Of a DNA stretch of 64,000 bases, positions 30,046 to 39,587 are shown one piece after another. Positions within the stretch are counted from its first letter, which is position 1. Every line of letters begins with the position of its first letter. This DNA comes from Bacteroidales bacterium. Lineage in GTDB: Bacteria > Bacteroidota > Bacteroidia > Bacteroidales > F082. The notes under the pieces are model-generated. The model worked only from the letters and a program-made list of their open reading frames with translations, searched no databases and had not been told where the DNA came from. The translations under genes were made by a program, and so were the position numbers. The stretch covers positions 1-64,000 of the forward strand of contig JAEFAE010000002.1 in NCBI GenBank assembly GCA_016291135.1. Direction: 5' to 3'.

Positions 30046-31725
30046 CTAAAACCCGTTCAACGACATCGTCACAGTGGGGATGAGCAGCAGGGCCCCGATG
30101 ACGATCAGCACCAAGATGAACTTCCAGATGAACCGCACCCATTTTTCCCAAGGAATGCGAGCCACGCCCAGGGTGGCGATGAGCACGCCCGAGGTGGGGG
30201 TGATCATGTTGGTGAAGCCGTCGCCAAACTGGAAAGCCATCACCGTGGTCTGACGTGAGATGCCGATCAGGTCGCTGAAAGGCGCCATGATGGGCATGGT
30301 GATGGCGGCCTTGGCCGAACCCGAAGGGATGACGATGTTGATCAGGGTCTGGATGCCGTACATGATCTCGGTGGAGGCGATGGTTCCCAGGTTGTTCATC
30401 GACTTCGACAGGCCGTAGAGGATGGTGTCGATGACGCCGCCGTCCTGCAACACGATGACGATCCCTGCGGCCAACCCCACCACGATTGCCGCCGAGAGGA
30501 TGTCGCCCATCCCCTCGATGAAAAGCTTGGCGATGTCACTGGCGCTCTTGCCGATGGCCAGTCCGCTGCAGACGCCCATGAAGAGGAACAAGGTGGCGAT
30601 CTCCATGATGTACCAGCCATAGCCCAACACGCCCACGATGAGGTAATAGACCGTGCCGAACAGCAGCGTCAGGATGAAATACGCCACCGACTTGCGCAAG
30701 GCAAAGAACCCAATCATGGCAAACATACCAGCGCCGATAGGCAGCAAGGGCAGGGTAGAGGCCTTGTTGCCGACCTTCATCGTGGTCATGGGATAGCGGA
30801 TGGCACAAAAGACCAGGAGGGCGGTGATGAGGCCATAGACGATCCAGGAAGGTGAAAGATGAAAACGGCACTTTGCGTCCTTGCTCGGAGCGGCGCTTTG
30901 CGGAGCGCCGTGGCCATCCCCTTGACTTCGGTCTGCTGCCTCCCGACTTTCGACTTCGGTCTGCTGCCTTCTCCAATATTCGTCATCTTCGTAAACGACC
31001 GATGCCATCGGATGCTTCTTCACCTTGTTGGCGTACCACAGCACGAAAACAATACCGATGACCGTCAGGATGACCCAACAGACAAAACGGTAGCCGATGC
31101 CCGAAAACAACGGGATGTCGGCGATGCCTTGGGCGATGCCGATGGTGAAGGGGTTGAGCATGGCTCCCGAGAAACCGATGTGCGCCGCCACATACACCAT
31201 GCAGACACCGACGATGGAGTCGTAGCCCATGGAGATGGCCAAGGGGATGACAATCAAGGTGAAGGCGATGGTCTCCTCGCTCATGCCGAATACCGAGCCG
31301 AAAAGGCTGAACAAGATCATGATCAGGGTGATGATGATGTTGTTGACCCCGATTTTTCGGATGACCCTGTTGTGTTCCATCCGTTTCGTGAAACGCAAGA
31401 AAGCCATGATACCCGTGTCGATGGCCCGGCTCTTGTTCATGATCCAGAAGGCACCTCCGACGATCAAAATGAACACGATGATGCCGCTCTGCTTTTCGAA
31501 GCCCTTGTACAACGCGGAGAATACCTGCCAGGTCTGGGGCTCGGCGTGGAACTCCGCGGCGTGCTCCTCGGGGAGCTGATCCTGGTAGTAAAACGTGGTG
31601 ACCGACTGTCCGCCCACGTCCTCGGTGACGTATTTTCCGGGTTTGATGAACCAGGTCATCATGGCCGCCAACAGGATGCAACAAAAAACGATGACAAAAG
31701 TATGCGGAACCTTGCGTTTTTTCAT
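30046..31725 (-). CDS. YfcC / C4-dicarboxylate-carrier-like (DcuC superfamily) transporter
   Basis: Start re-assigned to MKKRKVPHTFVIVFCC; LIVGGAFWIMNKSRAIDTGI, IPSGSAKAAITMPIMAPFSDLIGISRQTTVMAFQFGDGFTNMITPTSG. Confidence 0.85.
   Translation of the reverse strand: MKKRKVPHTFVIVFCCILLAAMMTWFIKPGKYVTEDVGGQSVTTFYYQDQLPEEHAAEFHAEPQTWQVFSALYKGFEKQSGIIVFILIVGGAFWIMNKSRAIDTGIMAFLRFTKRMEHNRVIRKIGVNNIIITLIMILFSLFGSVFGMSEETIAFTLIVIPLAISMGYDSIVGVCMVYVAAHIGFSGAMLNPFTIGIAQGIADIPLFSGIGYRFVCWVILTVIGIVFVLWYANKVKKHPMASVVYEDDEYWRRQQTEVESREAADRSQGDGHGAPQSAAPSKDAKCRFHLSPSWIVYGLITALLVFCAIRYPMTTMKVGNKASTLPLLPIGAGMFAMIGFFALRKSVAYFILTLLFGTVYYLIVGVLGYGWYIMEIATLFLFMGVCSGLAIGKSASDIAKLFIEGMGDILSAAIVVGLAAGIVIVLQDGGVIDTILYGLSKSMNNLGTIASTEIMYGIQTLINIVIPSGSAKAAITMPIMAPFSDLIGISRQTTVMAFQFGDGFTNMITPTSGVLIATLGVARIPWEKWVRFIWKFILVLIVIGALLLIPTVTMSLNGF
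30852..30980. repeat. Repeat-containing insertion inside transporter gene
   Basis: Hairpin cggcgct-ttgcgg-agcgccg and direct repeat gacttcggtctgctgcct at 30924 and 30952 (28-bp spacing). Confidence 0.75.
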
Positions 31726-31762
31726 GGCTGGAAAATGATTTGCAATAATACGAAAAATGACG

Positions 31763-31770
31763 TAACTTTG
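31763..31770 (+). promoter_or_regulatory. -7 box TAACTTTG for metallopeptidase
   Basis: CGTAACTTTGCACG upstream of ATG 31811. Confidence 0.5.
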
Positions 31771-31810
31771 CACGCTCTTATCATCGAATCGGTATTTTTA
31801 ACTTAATATT

Positions 31811-33451
31811 ATGAAAATCAAACATTTAACAATTATTGCAGCGGTGGCGTTGATCGCCTCTGCCTGCTCCAATGCGCCCAAACAGCCTGTTGTGGAGCAA
31901 CAACCCCAGCCCAAACTCATCGACAAGTATGCCCAGTATACGCTGACCACCGACATCAGCCACCTCAGCGAGAACGAGAAGGAGATGCTTCCCCTGCTGT
32001 TCGAGGCCGCCGACATCATGGACCAGCTTTTCTGGATGGAGAACTACGGCGACAAGGACGAACTGATGGCCAAGATCAGCGATCCCGACGTGCAGCGTTT
32101 TGCCTGCATCACCTACGGCCCTTGGGATGGCCTCGACGGCAACAAGTCGTTCGTGGAAGGCATCGGTGAGAAGCCTGCCGGAGCGCAGTTCTATCCTCAG
32201 GACATGACCGAGGAAGAATGGAACGCCTTCGACGATCCTAACAAGAACAGCCAATACACCATGATCGTCCGCGATGAGAACGGTGCCCTGAAGTGCGTGT
32301 GGTATCACGACTACTTCGAGCAACAGATCAAGAAAGCCGCTTCCTTGCTCGACGATGCCTCCGAGTTGGCCGGCGACGAGGAGTTCGCCACCTACCTGGC
32401 CCTGCGTGCCAAGGCCCTCCGCAGCGACGACTACCTGGAGAGCGACATGCGCTGGATGGACGTCCGCAACAACAACATCGACATGGTGATCGGACCCATC
32501 GAGAACTACACCGACGCCCGCTATGGCATCAAGGCCTCCCACGAGGCGTTCATCCTGATCAAGGACCAGGAGTGGACCAAGCAGCTGGCCCGTTATGCCC
32601 AGTTTGTGCCTGAACTGCAGAAGCAGCTTCCCGTTTCGGAGGAATACAAGAAGGAAGTGCCTGGCAGCGATGTCGATTTGGCCGCCTACGACGTGGTCTA
32701 TTACGCCGGCGACTGCAACGCCAACAGCAAGACCATCGCCATCAACCTGCCCAACGACGAGCGTGTGCAGCTGGAACGCGGCACCCGCAAGCTCCAGCTC
32801 AAGAACGCCATGGCCGCCAAGTTCGAGAAGATCCTGGTGCCGCTCTCAGGCGTTCTCATGACCCCCGAGTCGATGGAACACATCAAGTTCGACGCCTTCT
32901 TCGCCAACGTGATGTTCCACGAGACCGCCCACGGCATGGGCATCAAGAACACCATCACCGGCAAGGGCTCCGTGCATAGCGCCCTGGGCAACCAGTACAA
33001 CGCCATCGAAGAAGCCAAGGCCGACGTGCTGGGCCTCTACCTGGTGACCAAGCTCGCCGAGATGGGTGAATATACCAACACCGAGCTGGTCGACAACTAC
33101 ACCACCTTCCTGGCCGGGATCTTCCGCTCGGTGCGTTTCGGTGCCGCCAGCGCCCATGGCAAGGCCAACATGCTCGAATTCAACTACATGCAGAAAGAAG
33201 GTGCCTTCACCCGCAACGAACAGGGCCAGTATGCCATCGACTTCGAGAAGATGAAGGCGGCCGTCGAGAAACTCGCAGGCGACATCCTGATGTGCCAGGG
33301 CAACGGTGACTACGAGGCCGCCAAGGCTTGGCTGGGCGAGATGAGCGTCATCCATCCCGAACTCCAGGCCGACCTCGACCGCGTCAACAACGCCGGCATC
33401 CCCACCGACATCTATTACAACATGGGACCGGACGTGCTTCTCAAGAAGTAA
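31811..33451 (+). CDS. Zn-dependent peptidase lipoprotein, M49 (DPP III)-like
   Basis: IASACS lipobox; HETAHGMGIKNT and EEAKADVLGLYLV metal-site motifs. Confidence 0.75.
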   Translation: MKIKHLTIIAAVALIASACSNAPKQPVVEQQPQPKLIDKYAQYTLTTDISHLSENEKEMLPLLFEAADIMDQLFWMENYGDKDELMAKISDPDVQRFACITYGPWDGLDGNKSFVEGIGEKPAGAQFYPQDMTEEEWNAFDDPNKNSQYTMIVRDENGALKCVWYHDYFEQQIKKAASLLDDASELAGDEEFATYLALRAKALRSDDYLESDMRWMDVRNNNIDMVIGPIENYTDARYGIKASHEAFILIKDQEWTKQLARYAQFVPELQKQLPVSEEYKKEVPGSDVDLAAYDVVYYAGDCNANSKTIAINLPNDERVQLERGTRKLQLKNAMAAKFEKILVPLSGVLMTPESMEHIKFDAFFANVMFHETAHGMGIKNTITGKGSVHSALGNQYNAIEEAKADVLGLYLVTKLAEMGEYTNTELVDNYTTFLAGIFRSVRFGAASAHGKANMLEFNYMQKEGAFTRNEQGQYAIDFEKMKAAVEKLAGDILMCQGNGDYEAAKAWLGEMSVIHPELQADLDRVNNAGIPTDIYYNMGPDVLLKK

Positions 33452-33505
33452 GGAAACAGCATCAGAAATAGACCAACCATTAAACAAATCAACCAATCAA
33501 CAATA

Positions 33506-35722
33506 ATGAAAAGAATTCTCGTATTTGCGCTCGCCATCCTCGCACTGGTTGGCCGCGTTCGTGCCGACGAAGGCATGTGGCTCCCGATGTTCGTGGAGCG
33601 TCTGAACTATGTCGATATGCAGAAAATGGGTCTGCAGTTGACGCCTGAAGAACTGTACAGCATCAACCACAGCAGTTTGAAGGACGCCATCGTGGGTCTG
33701 GGAAGCACGCCCAAGCCCACCGGTTTCTTCTGCACGGGTGAGATCGTCTCCGAAAAGGGACTGCTCTTCACCAACCACCACTGCGGCTACAGTGCCATCC
33801 AGAAACTCAGCTCCGTGGAGCACGACTACCTGAAAGACGGCTTCTGGGCCAAGAATTACAGCGAAGAACTGCCCGCTCCCGACATGACGGCCTCTTTCCT
33901 GATCCGCATGGAAGACGTCACCGAGGAGGTGCTGGGTGTGGTCGCCGACACTATGGACTGGCAAGCCCGTGGCAAGGCCATCGATGCCAAGATCAAGGAG
34001 CTCCAGGAAGCTGCTTCCGAAGACGGCAAGTACAACCCCGTCATCAAGGGCTTCTTCGAGGGTAATGAGTATTATATGTTTGTGTATCAAGTGTATACCG
34101 ACGTTCGTCTGGTGGGTGTCGCCAACTCCTCCATCGGCAAGTTCGGTGGCGACACCGACAACTGGATGTGGCCCCGCCACACGGGCGACTTCTCCATCTT
34201 CCGCGTCTATGCCGACAAAGACGGCAACCCGGCTGCCTACTCCAAGGACAACGTGCCGCTGACGCCCAAGCACCACCTCCCCATCAGCCTCGATGGCGTG
34301 AAGCAAGACGATTTCACCATGATCTGGGGCTTCCCGGGCAGCACCGAGCGTTACATGTCGAGCTACGGCATCGACTACAACGTGGATACCTTCTATCCCA
34401 TCATTATCGATGTCTTCGGCAAACAGCTCGAAGTGATGGATGAGTTCATGCAAAAGGACGACGCCATCAACTTGATGTATGCCGACAACCACGCCGGCTT
34501 GGCCAACACTTGGAAGAACTTCATCGGACAGTGCACCATGCTCCGCAAGAACAAGGTCAGCGAAGCCAAGGTGGCCCTCGAGAACGACTTTACCAATTGG
34601 GTCAACGGCAAGGCCGACCGCAAGGCGGAATACGGCGAGGCTCTCCCGAACCTCCAGAAGGCTTACCAAGACCTCGGTACCGTAGCCAAACAGCTGTTCT
34701 ATCCCAGCTTAACGATTCAAGTCGGCCCCATCGGCCGTGCTGCTGTTTTTGCGGGTTACTATATGGCTGCCACGAGCAAGGACAAGGAGATGTTGGAAGC
34801 GGCTACCATGGAGCTTCAAGGCATGGATGTGGACGGTTTCTTCGCCGAGACCGATCCTCAGGTGGAACACAAGACCTTCGCCGAGATGCTGAAGCTGTAC
34901 CGCAACGCTTTCGACGCCAACGAACTTCCCGAGTTCTACACCACCATCATCGACAAGAAGTTCAAGGGCGACATCGACGCCTTTGCCGACTATGTCTATG
35001 AAAACTCCTTCTTTGCCACGCCCGAGAGCATCAAGGCCTTCATCGCCAAGCCGAATGCCAAGAAGATGGCCAAGGACTATGCCTTCCAAATCAGCCAACA
35101 GCTGATGGAAACCCGCGTGCAGGCTGCTCCTGCGTATCTCAAAGCCCAGACCGTTGTTTCCGAGAACGACCATGTCTTTGTCAAGGGCCTCCGCGAGTAT
35201 TATGCCGAAACCCAGCCCGGCAAGAGCCTCTATCCCGATGCCAACTCCACCATGCGTATGAGCTACGGCTCTGTCAAGGACTACATGCCCGCCGACGCCG
35301 TCCACTACGACTATGTGTGCACCGCCAACGGCATCCTCGAGAAGTATGTGCCTGGCGACTATGAGTTCGACGCCCCCAAGCGCCTCATCGAGCTCATCGA
35401 GAAGAAGGACTTCGGTCCGTATGCGGATGAGAACGGCGATCTGATCGTGTGCTTCCTCTCCACCAACGACATCACCGGTGGCAACTCCGGCAGTCCCATC
35501 ATGAACGGCAAGGGCGAACTCATCGGCTTGGCCTTCGACGGCAACTGGGAAGCCATGAGCGGCGACGTCAACTTCGAACCTCGTCTGCAGCGTACCATCA
35601 ACGTGGATGCCCGTTACGTGCTCTTCGTCATCGACAAGTACGCCGGCGCCACCAACCTCATCAACGAGCTTGACATCCGCAAGTCGGAACCGCAGCCCAT
35701 GCGTGAGGAAGTGGAAGAATAA
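33506..35722 (+). CDS. S46 family dipeptidyl peptidase (DPP7/DPP11 family)
   Basis: DEGMWLP, FTNHHCGY (His), GGDTDNWMWPRHTGDF (Asp), TGGNSGSPIMNG (Ser). Confidence 0.93.
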   Translation: MKRILVFALAILALVGRVRADEGMWLPMFVERLNYVDMQKMGLQLTPEELYSINHSSLKDAIVGLGSTPKPTGFFCTGEIVSEKGLLFTNHHCGYSAIQKLSSVEHDYLKDGFWAKNYSEELPAPDMTASFLIRMEDVTEEVLGVVADTMDWQARGKAIDAKIKELQEAASEDGKYNPVIKGFFEGNEYYMFVYQVYTDVRLVGVANSSIGKFGGDTDNWMWPRHTGDFSIFRVYADKDGNPAAYSKDNVPLTPKHHLPISLDGVKQDDFTMIWGFPGSTERYMSSYGIDYNVDTFYPIIIDVFGKQLEVMDEFMQKDDAINLMYADNHAGLANTWKNFIGQCTMLRKNKVSEAKVALENDFTNWVNGKADRKAEYGEALPNLQKAYQDLGTVAKQLFYPSLTIQVGPIGRAAVFAGYYMAATSKDKEMLEAATMELQGMDVDGFFAETDPQVEHKTFAEMLKLYRNAFDANELPEFYTTIIDKKFKGDIDAFADYVYENSFFATPESIKAFIAKPNAKKMAKDYAFQISQQLMETRVQAAPAYLKAQTVVSENDHVFVKGLREYYAETQPGKSLYPDANSTMRMSYGSVKDYMPADAVHYDYVCTANGILEKYVPGDYEFDAPKRLIELIEKKDFGPYADENGDLIVCFLSTNDITGGNSGSPIMNGKGELIGLAFDGNWEAMSGDVNFEPRLQRTINVDARYVLFVIDKYAGATNLINELDIRKSEPQPMREEVEE

Positions 35723-35724
35723 AA

Positions 35725-35759
35725 GCGGAAAGTGAACGTGGAAAGAGGAAAGTGGATCG
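35725..35759 (+). repeat. Heptamer repeat tract at start of CotH gene
   Basis: gcggaaa gtgaacg tggaaag aggaaag tggatcg. Confidence 0.6.
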
Positions 35760-37591
35760 TACTCTTTGGGTTATTCATCCTTGTACCGTTTTTTGGTACA
35801 AGCCAAAGCGCCGAGAAGGTTTTGTTCTCGGTACCCGGAGGCTTTTATGAGGAGTCTCCCGTGCTGACGCTTTCCACCGTCTATCCGCAGCATCACATCC
35901 GTTTCACCACTAATGGCAACCGTCCAACAGTACAGTCCCGGTGTTACACCGAGCCGTTGCTGTTGGACAGTTGTCTTTATTCTACCTCAGACATTTACAC
36001 GATACGGATCACCCCAAGGGGAGAGATGTTCTATCCCGACAGCGTGCGTCATTGCATCGTGATCCGTGCGGCAGTGTTCGATGAAAACGACAGCTGCGTC
36101 AGCGAAGTAGCCACCAACAGCTATTTCATTCAAGCCCTGGGGTGCGACACGCACGGTCTGCCCGTCATGTCGCTTTGTGCCGATTCGTTGGATTTATTCG
36201 ACTTTTGGCGGGGAATCCTGGTGCCTGGTGCTTACTATAACCCTAATATTCCTGATTGGACCGGCAATTACTTCTGCAAAGGAATCTTGTGGGAACGGCC
36301 CTGCAATGTGGAGTTTTACGAAAGAAACGCTCATTACCTTAATAGTGGCATCAACCAGCTGGCTGGCGTTCGCACTCACGGAGGTGCCTCCAGGCGTTTT
36401 CAGCAGAAGGGATTGAAAATCTTTGCAAGGGAAGATTATGGTGAGAAACGTTTCAAGCATCGCTTTTTCGACGAAATTCCATTAGCAACATTCAAGCATC
36501 TGACGCTGAAACCTTTCAGATGTGATAACTGGGGACACGTTGGTGTTCAAGACCAACTGGCCAGTCGCTTGGCGCACGATCTCGGACTTGAGAGCCTTGC
36601 CTCCCGACAGACGGTACTTTTCCTCAATGGTGAGTATTGGGGTATCTATGCCCTGACGGAAGTCCCTGACGAGCGTTACCTTGAGGATCATTTTAATGCG
36701 GATTTGGAGCAGATCAACATCATGAAGAAGTGGACCCAGCTTGAACATGGCGACAGCACCCAATGGCTCGAGTTATACCAATGGATGGAAACGGCCGATC
36801 TCACCAATCCGTCGAGCTACGATCAAGCGGCTTCATATCTTGATTTGGACAATTTTATGGACTATCAGATCTTTGAAATCTATTCCGGCAATCTTGATTG
36901 GCCCGCTAATAACGTGCGTTGCTGGCAAGAAGGGCAAGGCAAATGGCGGTGGTTTTTCTATGACGGCGACGGTTGTTTTGTAGAGGATTGGGATGTTTTT
37001 GCCAATGCTATTGACACCAGCGACAACATCAACCCTTCCAACGCCCGCGCCACCTTGTTTTTCCGAAAGCTGATCCAACAGCCACTTTTTATGGATCGTT
37101 TCAAACACCGTTTTCAAGAATTGATGACCCATCAGTGGCGTTATGAAACCCTCGCTCCGCTTTTTCAATCGCTTTGTGCCACGCTTGCCGGAGAGGTGCC
37201 TTTCCAAGCCGAACGTTTTGGGTTCCCCATAGACTTCGATCAATGGGAATCCGATGTCGCCGCTGAGGACGATCGGTTGTTCCATTGGAACGAACAGATG
37301 TCTTTACGGCTTGCGTCGTTTCTCTCTGAGCATGCCTTGCTGGAGACCACTTTGGTGGAAGCAATCCGATGCGTGCCCAATCCTTCGAAGGGGCCTTTTG
37401 ATTTCATCGTCACCACGACATCCGAAGGGGTTGCTTCCATGCTCTTGTTTGATGCGACTGGCTGTCAGGTGTTTCATCAGCCGGTGGATTTGAAACCCGG
37501 TGTCAATCACATCCCCATGAATAGATCTTTCGCTCCTGGCCTCTATATACTCAAAATCGGCGGATCTACCCTTAAAATCATCCAACAATGA
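35732..37591 (+). CDS. CotH kinase family protein with T9SS sorting domain
   Basis: GVRTHGGASRRFQQKGLKIFARE, FLNGEYWGIYALTEVPDERYLEDHFN; N-terminal chitobiase-type region PGGFYEESPVLTLS; C-term GLYILKIGGSTLKIIQQ; GTG start. Confidence 0.82.
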   Translation: MNVERGKWIVLFGLFILVPFFGTSQSAEKVLFSVPGGFYEESPVLTLSTVYPQHHIRFTTNGNRPTVQSRCYTEPLLLDSCLYSTSDIYTIRITPRGEMFYPDSVRHCIVIRAAVFDENDSCVSEVATNSYFIQALGCDTHGLPVMSLCADSLDLFDFWRGILVPGAYYNPNIPDWTGNYFCKGILWERPCNVEFYERNAHYLNSGINQLAGVRTHGGASRRFQQKGLKIFAREDYGEKRFKHRFFDEIPLATFKHLTLKPFRCDNWGHVGVQDQLASRLAHDLGLESLASRQTVLFLNGEYWGIYALTEVPDERYLEDHFNADLEQINIMKKWTQLEHGDSTQWLELYQWMETADLTNPSSYDQAASYLDLDNFMDYQIFEIYSGNLDWPANNVRCWQEGQGKWRWFFYDGDGCFVEDWDVFANAIDTSDNINPSNARATLFFRKLIQQPLFMDRFKHRFQELMTHQWRYETLAPLFQSLCATLAGEVPFQAERFGFPIDFDQWESDVAAEDDRLFHWNEQMSLRLASFLSEHALLETTLVEAIRCVPNPSKGPFDFIVTTTSEGVASMLLFDATGCQVFHQPVDLKPGVNHIPMNRSFAPGLYILKIGGSTLKIIQQ

Positions 37592-39570
37592 AACGACGTA
37601 CTCCCTTAATTTTGGCTATCGCCTTGGTATCGCTGGCCGCTGCCTTTTTCATCCGTCAAGGCGTCAACTGCCACTTCCGTCCCATGACCAACTTCAAGGC
37701 CGGGCGCACGGTATGCCTCGACATGGATCTGGAGAATGCCGTCACCGATGGCATCTATCTCCCTTCCGCAAAACAGACCGAAAAGGGGGAAGGTGTTTTC
37801 AGTTTTCGCTTTATCGCCCCGAAAAAAGGCTGGTATTACAAGATCTATTACCAGAACGAGAGTTATAAATTCGCCGACACAAGTGCGCTCTCCGGCGAGA
37901 ATTTCTATGGTAGCTGGGAAGATGTCAGCGTGGGTTTCAAACCCATCGGGCGCTGGGTGGTGCGGGATTCGCTCCGCATTGTGGGCAACCCCCGCGACGA
38001 ACGTCGTTTTTATGGCGCCGACTTGAGCGAAAACAGCTTTAGCAAAGAGCATGTATCCAAAGTGATACAGAGCATCCGCAACCAGGAGCAGTGGTACAAC
38101 AGCATCGTCGAGAAGGCGGAACGCAATGGCGTCAGCGTTGAAGAACAGCTCTACCGCGACGCCCTATGGGTGATCAGCGGCAGCCGCAACGACGGCGACT
38201 GCAACCACCGCTGGAAACGCAATCCTCGAGTGGGTCGCTACAGCTTCCTGTTGGTGCTCTGCGATGAGGAAGGACTCAACGAGATCCCCGACTATATCCA
38301 ACATATCGGCAACACCGATGAAAACGGTACTTTTATCAACCCTTACGGCTGGTTCGAGACGCATCCTTCCAAGCATATCAAGACGGTAAAGAGTGGCCGC
38401 CAGCTGAAAACCCGCGCGGTCATCACCCCACGCCAAGGGGTGTTTGTTGATGAGGCCAACGTCCACAGCCAAGGCTACGAGCCCGATACGACCTGCCTGA
38501 GCTGTGGCATCAACGATGCGCTATACCAACATGCGCTTTTTGAGCAGTTCTTCAGCTCGGTCAGCCAGCAATACACCCTCCGTAACATTCCCGTTATCCA
38601 GGATGTGGTGGGGGAGGACCCCTACACCCGTGCCGACTACGAAGCCAATAAGACCAAATACGATTCTGCTCAGCTGCATTGGGATTATCCCGTGGTCTCC
38701 AAGACGCCCTGCCAGACGGTGCAGGTGGCCGATGACGGCAGCTATATTACGTTGATCAACCCAGGCAACGACGACCTCAACGACCTTCATAAGGAATCTA
38801 CGGGCATCCGTACCCGCGTGGGCTTCACCTACGGTAAGTTCACCGGCAAGATCAAGTTCCCCGTGATGCTCAACGACGAGAACGTGTGGAACGGCCTGAC
38901 CTATGCCTTCTGGCTGATTTATAGCGACAACCACGCATGGAACAACCGCCGTCACGATGAGGCCGAAGGCGGCTATGTCGATAAGAACGACGACTCCGAA
39001 ACCCCGGTTCGTCACCCAGACTATCATTATTCCGAAATCGATATCGAGATCGTGAAGGCCTCCAAGTTCTGGCCCAAGAACTATTATGGCCACCGTGCCG
39101 ACAGCATTTGCGTGGAAGAAGACGCCACGTTGAACGACGATGTGATGTATTGCTGCACCAACTGGGACCTGGCCGTGCCTTCGCCGAAGTACTTCAAGGC
39201 AGGCATCGACTCCATCCCCTACGGCAAGGACCATAAGTTCGAGACCTTGCGGTGGTACAAGCTCTATAAGGCGTTGACCGAACGCGCCCCGATGAGTAAC
39301 AACGACTTCAAAGCGCCCTGGTATTACTATGAGATCGAATGGCGACCCACCGAGATCATTTGGCGCCTCGGTCCCGACCCGAAGCACATGCGGGTGATGG
39401 GCTACATGAACGACCAATACACCAGCATTCCGAACAACCAAATGAAAGCCATTGTCACCCAGGAATATCATTACTCTGAATGGTGGCCGCCCATTGTCTG
39501 GGAACAGGGATTGATCCCCTATAACAAGACGGATATTGAGGGCCGTGTTTACGAAATAGTCATTGAATAA
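37588..39570 (+). CDS. GH16-like (ConA-fold) protein with N-terminal extra domains
   Basis: YHYSEIDIEIVKA contains ExDxE; TRVGFTYGKFTGKIKFPVM, YYYEIEWRPTEIIWRLG as in GH16 lectin-like folds. Confidence 0.65.
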   Translation: MKRRTPLILAIALVSLAAAFFIRQGVNCHFRPMTNFKAGRTVCLDMDLENAVTDGIYLPSAKQTEKGEGVFSFRFIAPKKGWYYKIYYQNESYKFADTSALSGENFYGSWEDVSVGFKPIGRWVVRDSLRIVGNPRDERRFYGADLSENSFSKEHVSKVIQSIRNQEQWYNSIVEKAERNGVSVEEQLYRDALWVISGSRNDGDCNHRWKRNPRVGRYSFLLVLCDEEGLNEIPDYIQHIGNTDENGTFINPYGWFETHPSKHIKTVKSGRQLKTRAVITPRQGVFVDEANVHSQGYEPDTTCLSCGINDALYQHALFEQFFSSVSQQYTLRNIPVIQDVVGEDPYTRADYEANKTKYDSAQLHWDYPVVSKTPCQTVQVADDGSYITLINPGNDDLNDLHKESTGIRTRVGFTYGKFTGKIKFPVMLNDENVWNGLTYAFWLIYSDNHAWNNRRHDEAEGGYVDKNDDSETPVRHPDYHYSEIDIEIVKASKFWPKNYYGHRADSICVEEDATLNDDVMYCCTNWDLAVPSPKYFKAGIDSIPYGKDHKFETLRWYKLYKALTERAPMSNNDFKAPWYYYEIEWRPTEIIWRLGPDPKHMRVMGYMNDQYTSIPNNQMKAIVTQEYHYSEWWPPIVWEQGLIPYNKTDIEGRVYEIVIE

Positions 39571-39587
39571 CGCTAAAAGAATGAACC

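Noticed and set aside
30859-31806. 315-aa plus-strand ORF opposite the transporter
   Set aside because: Asp/His-rich antisense of a multi-TM protein.
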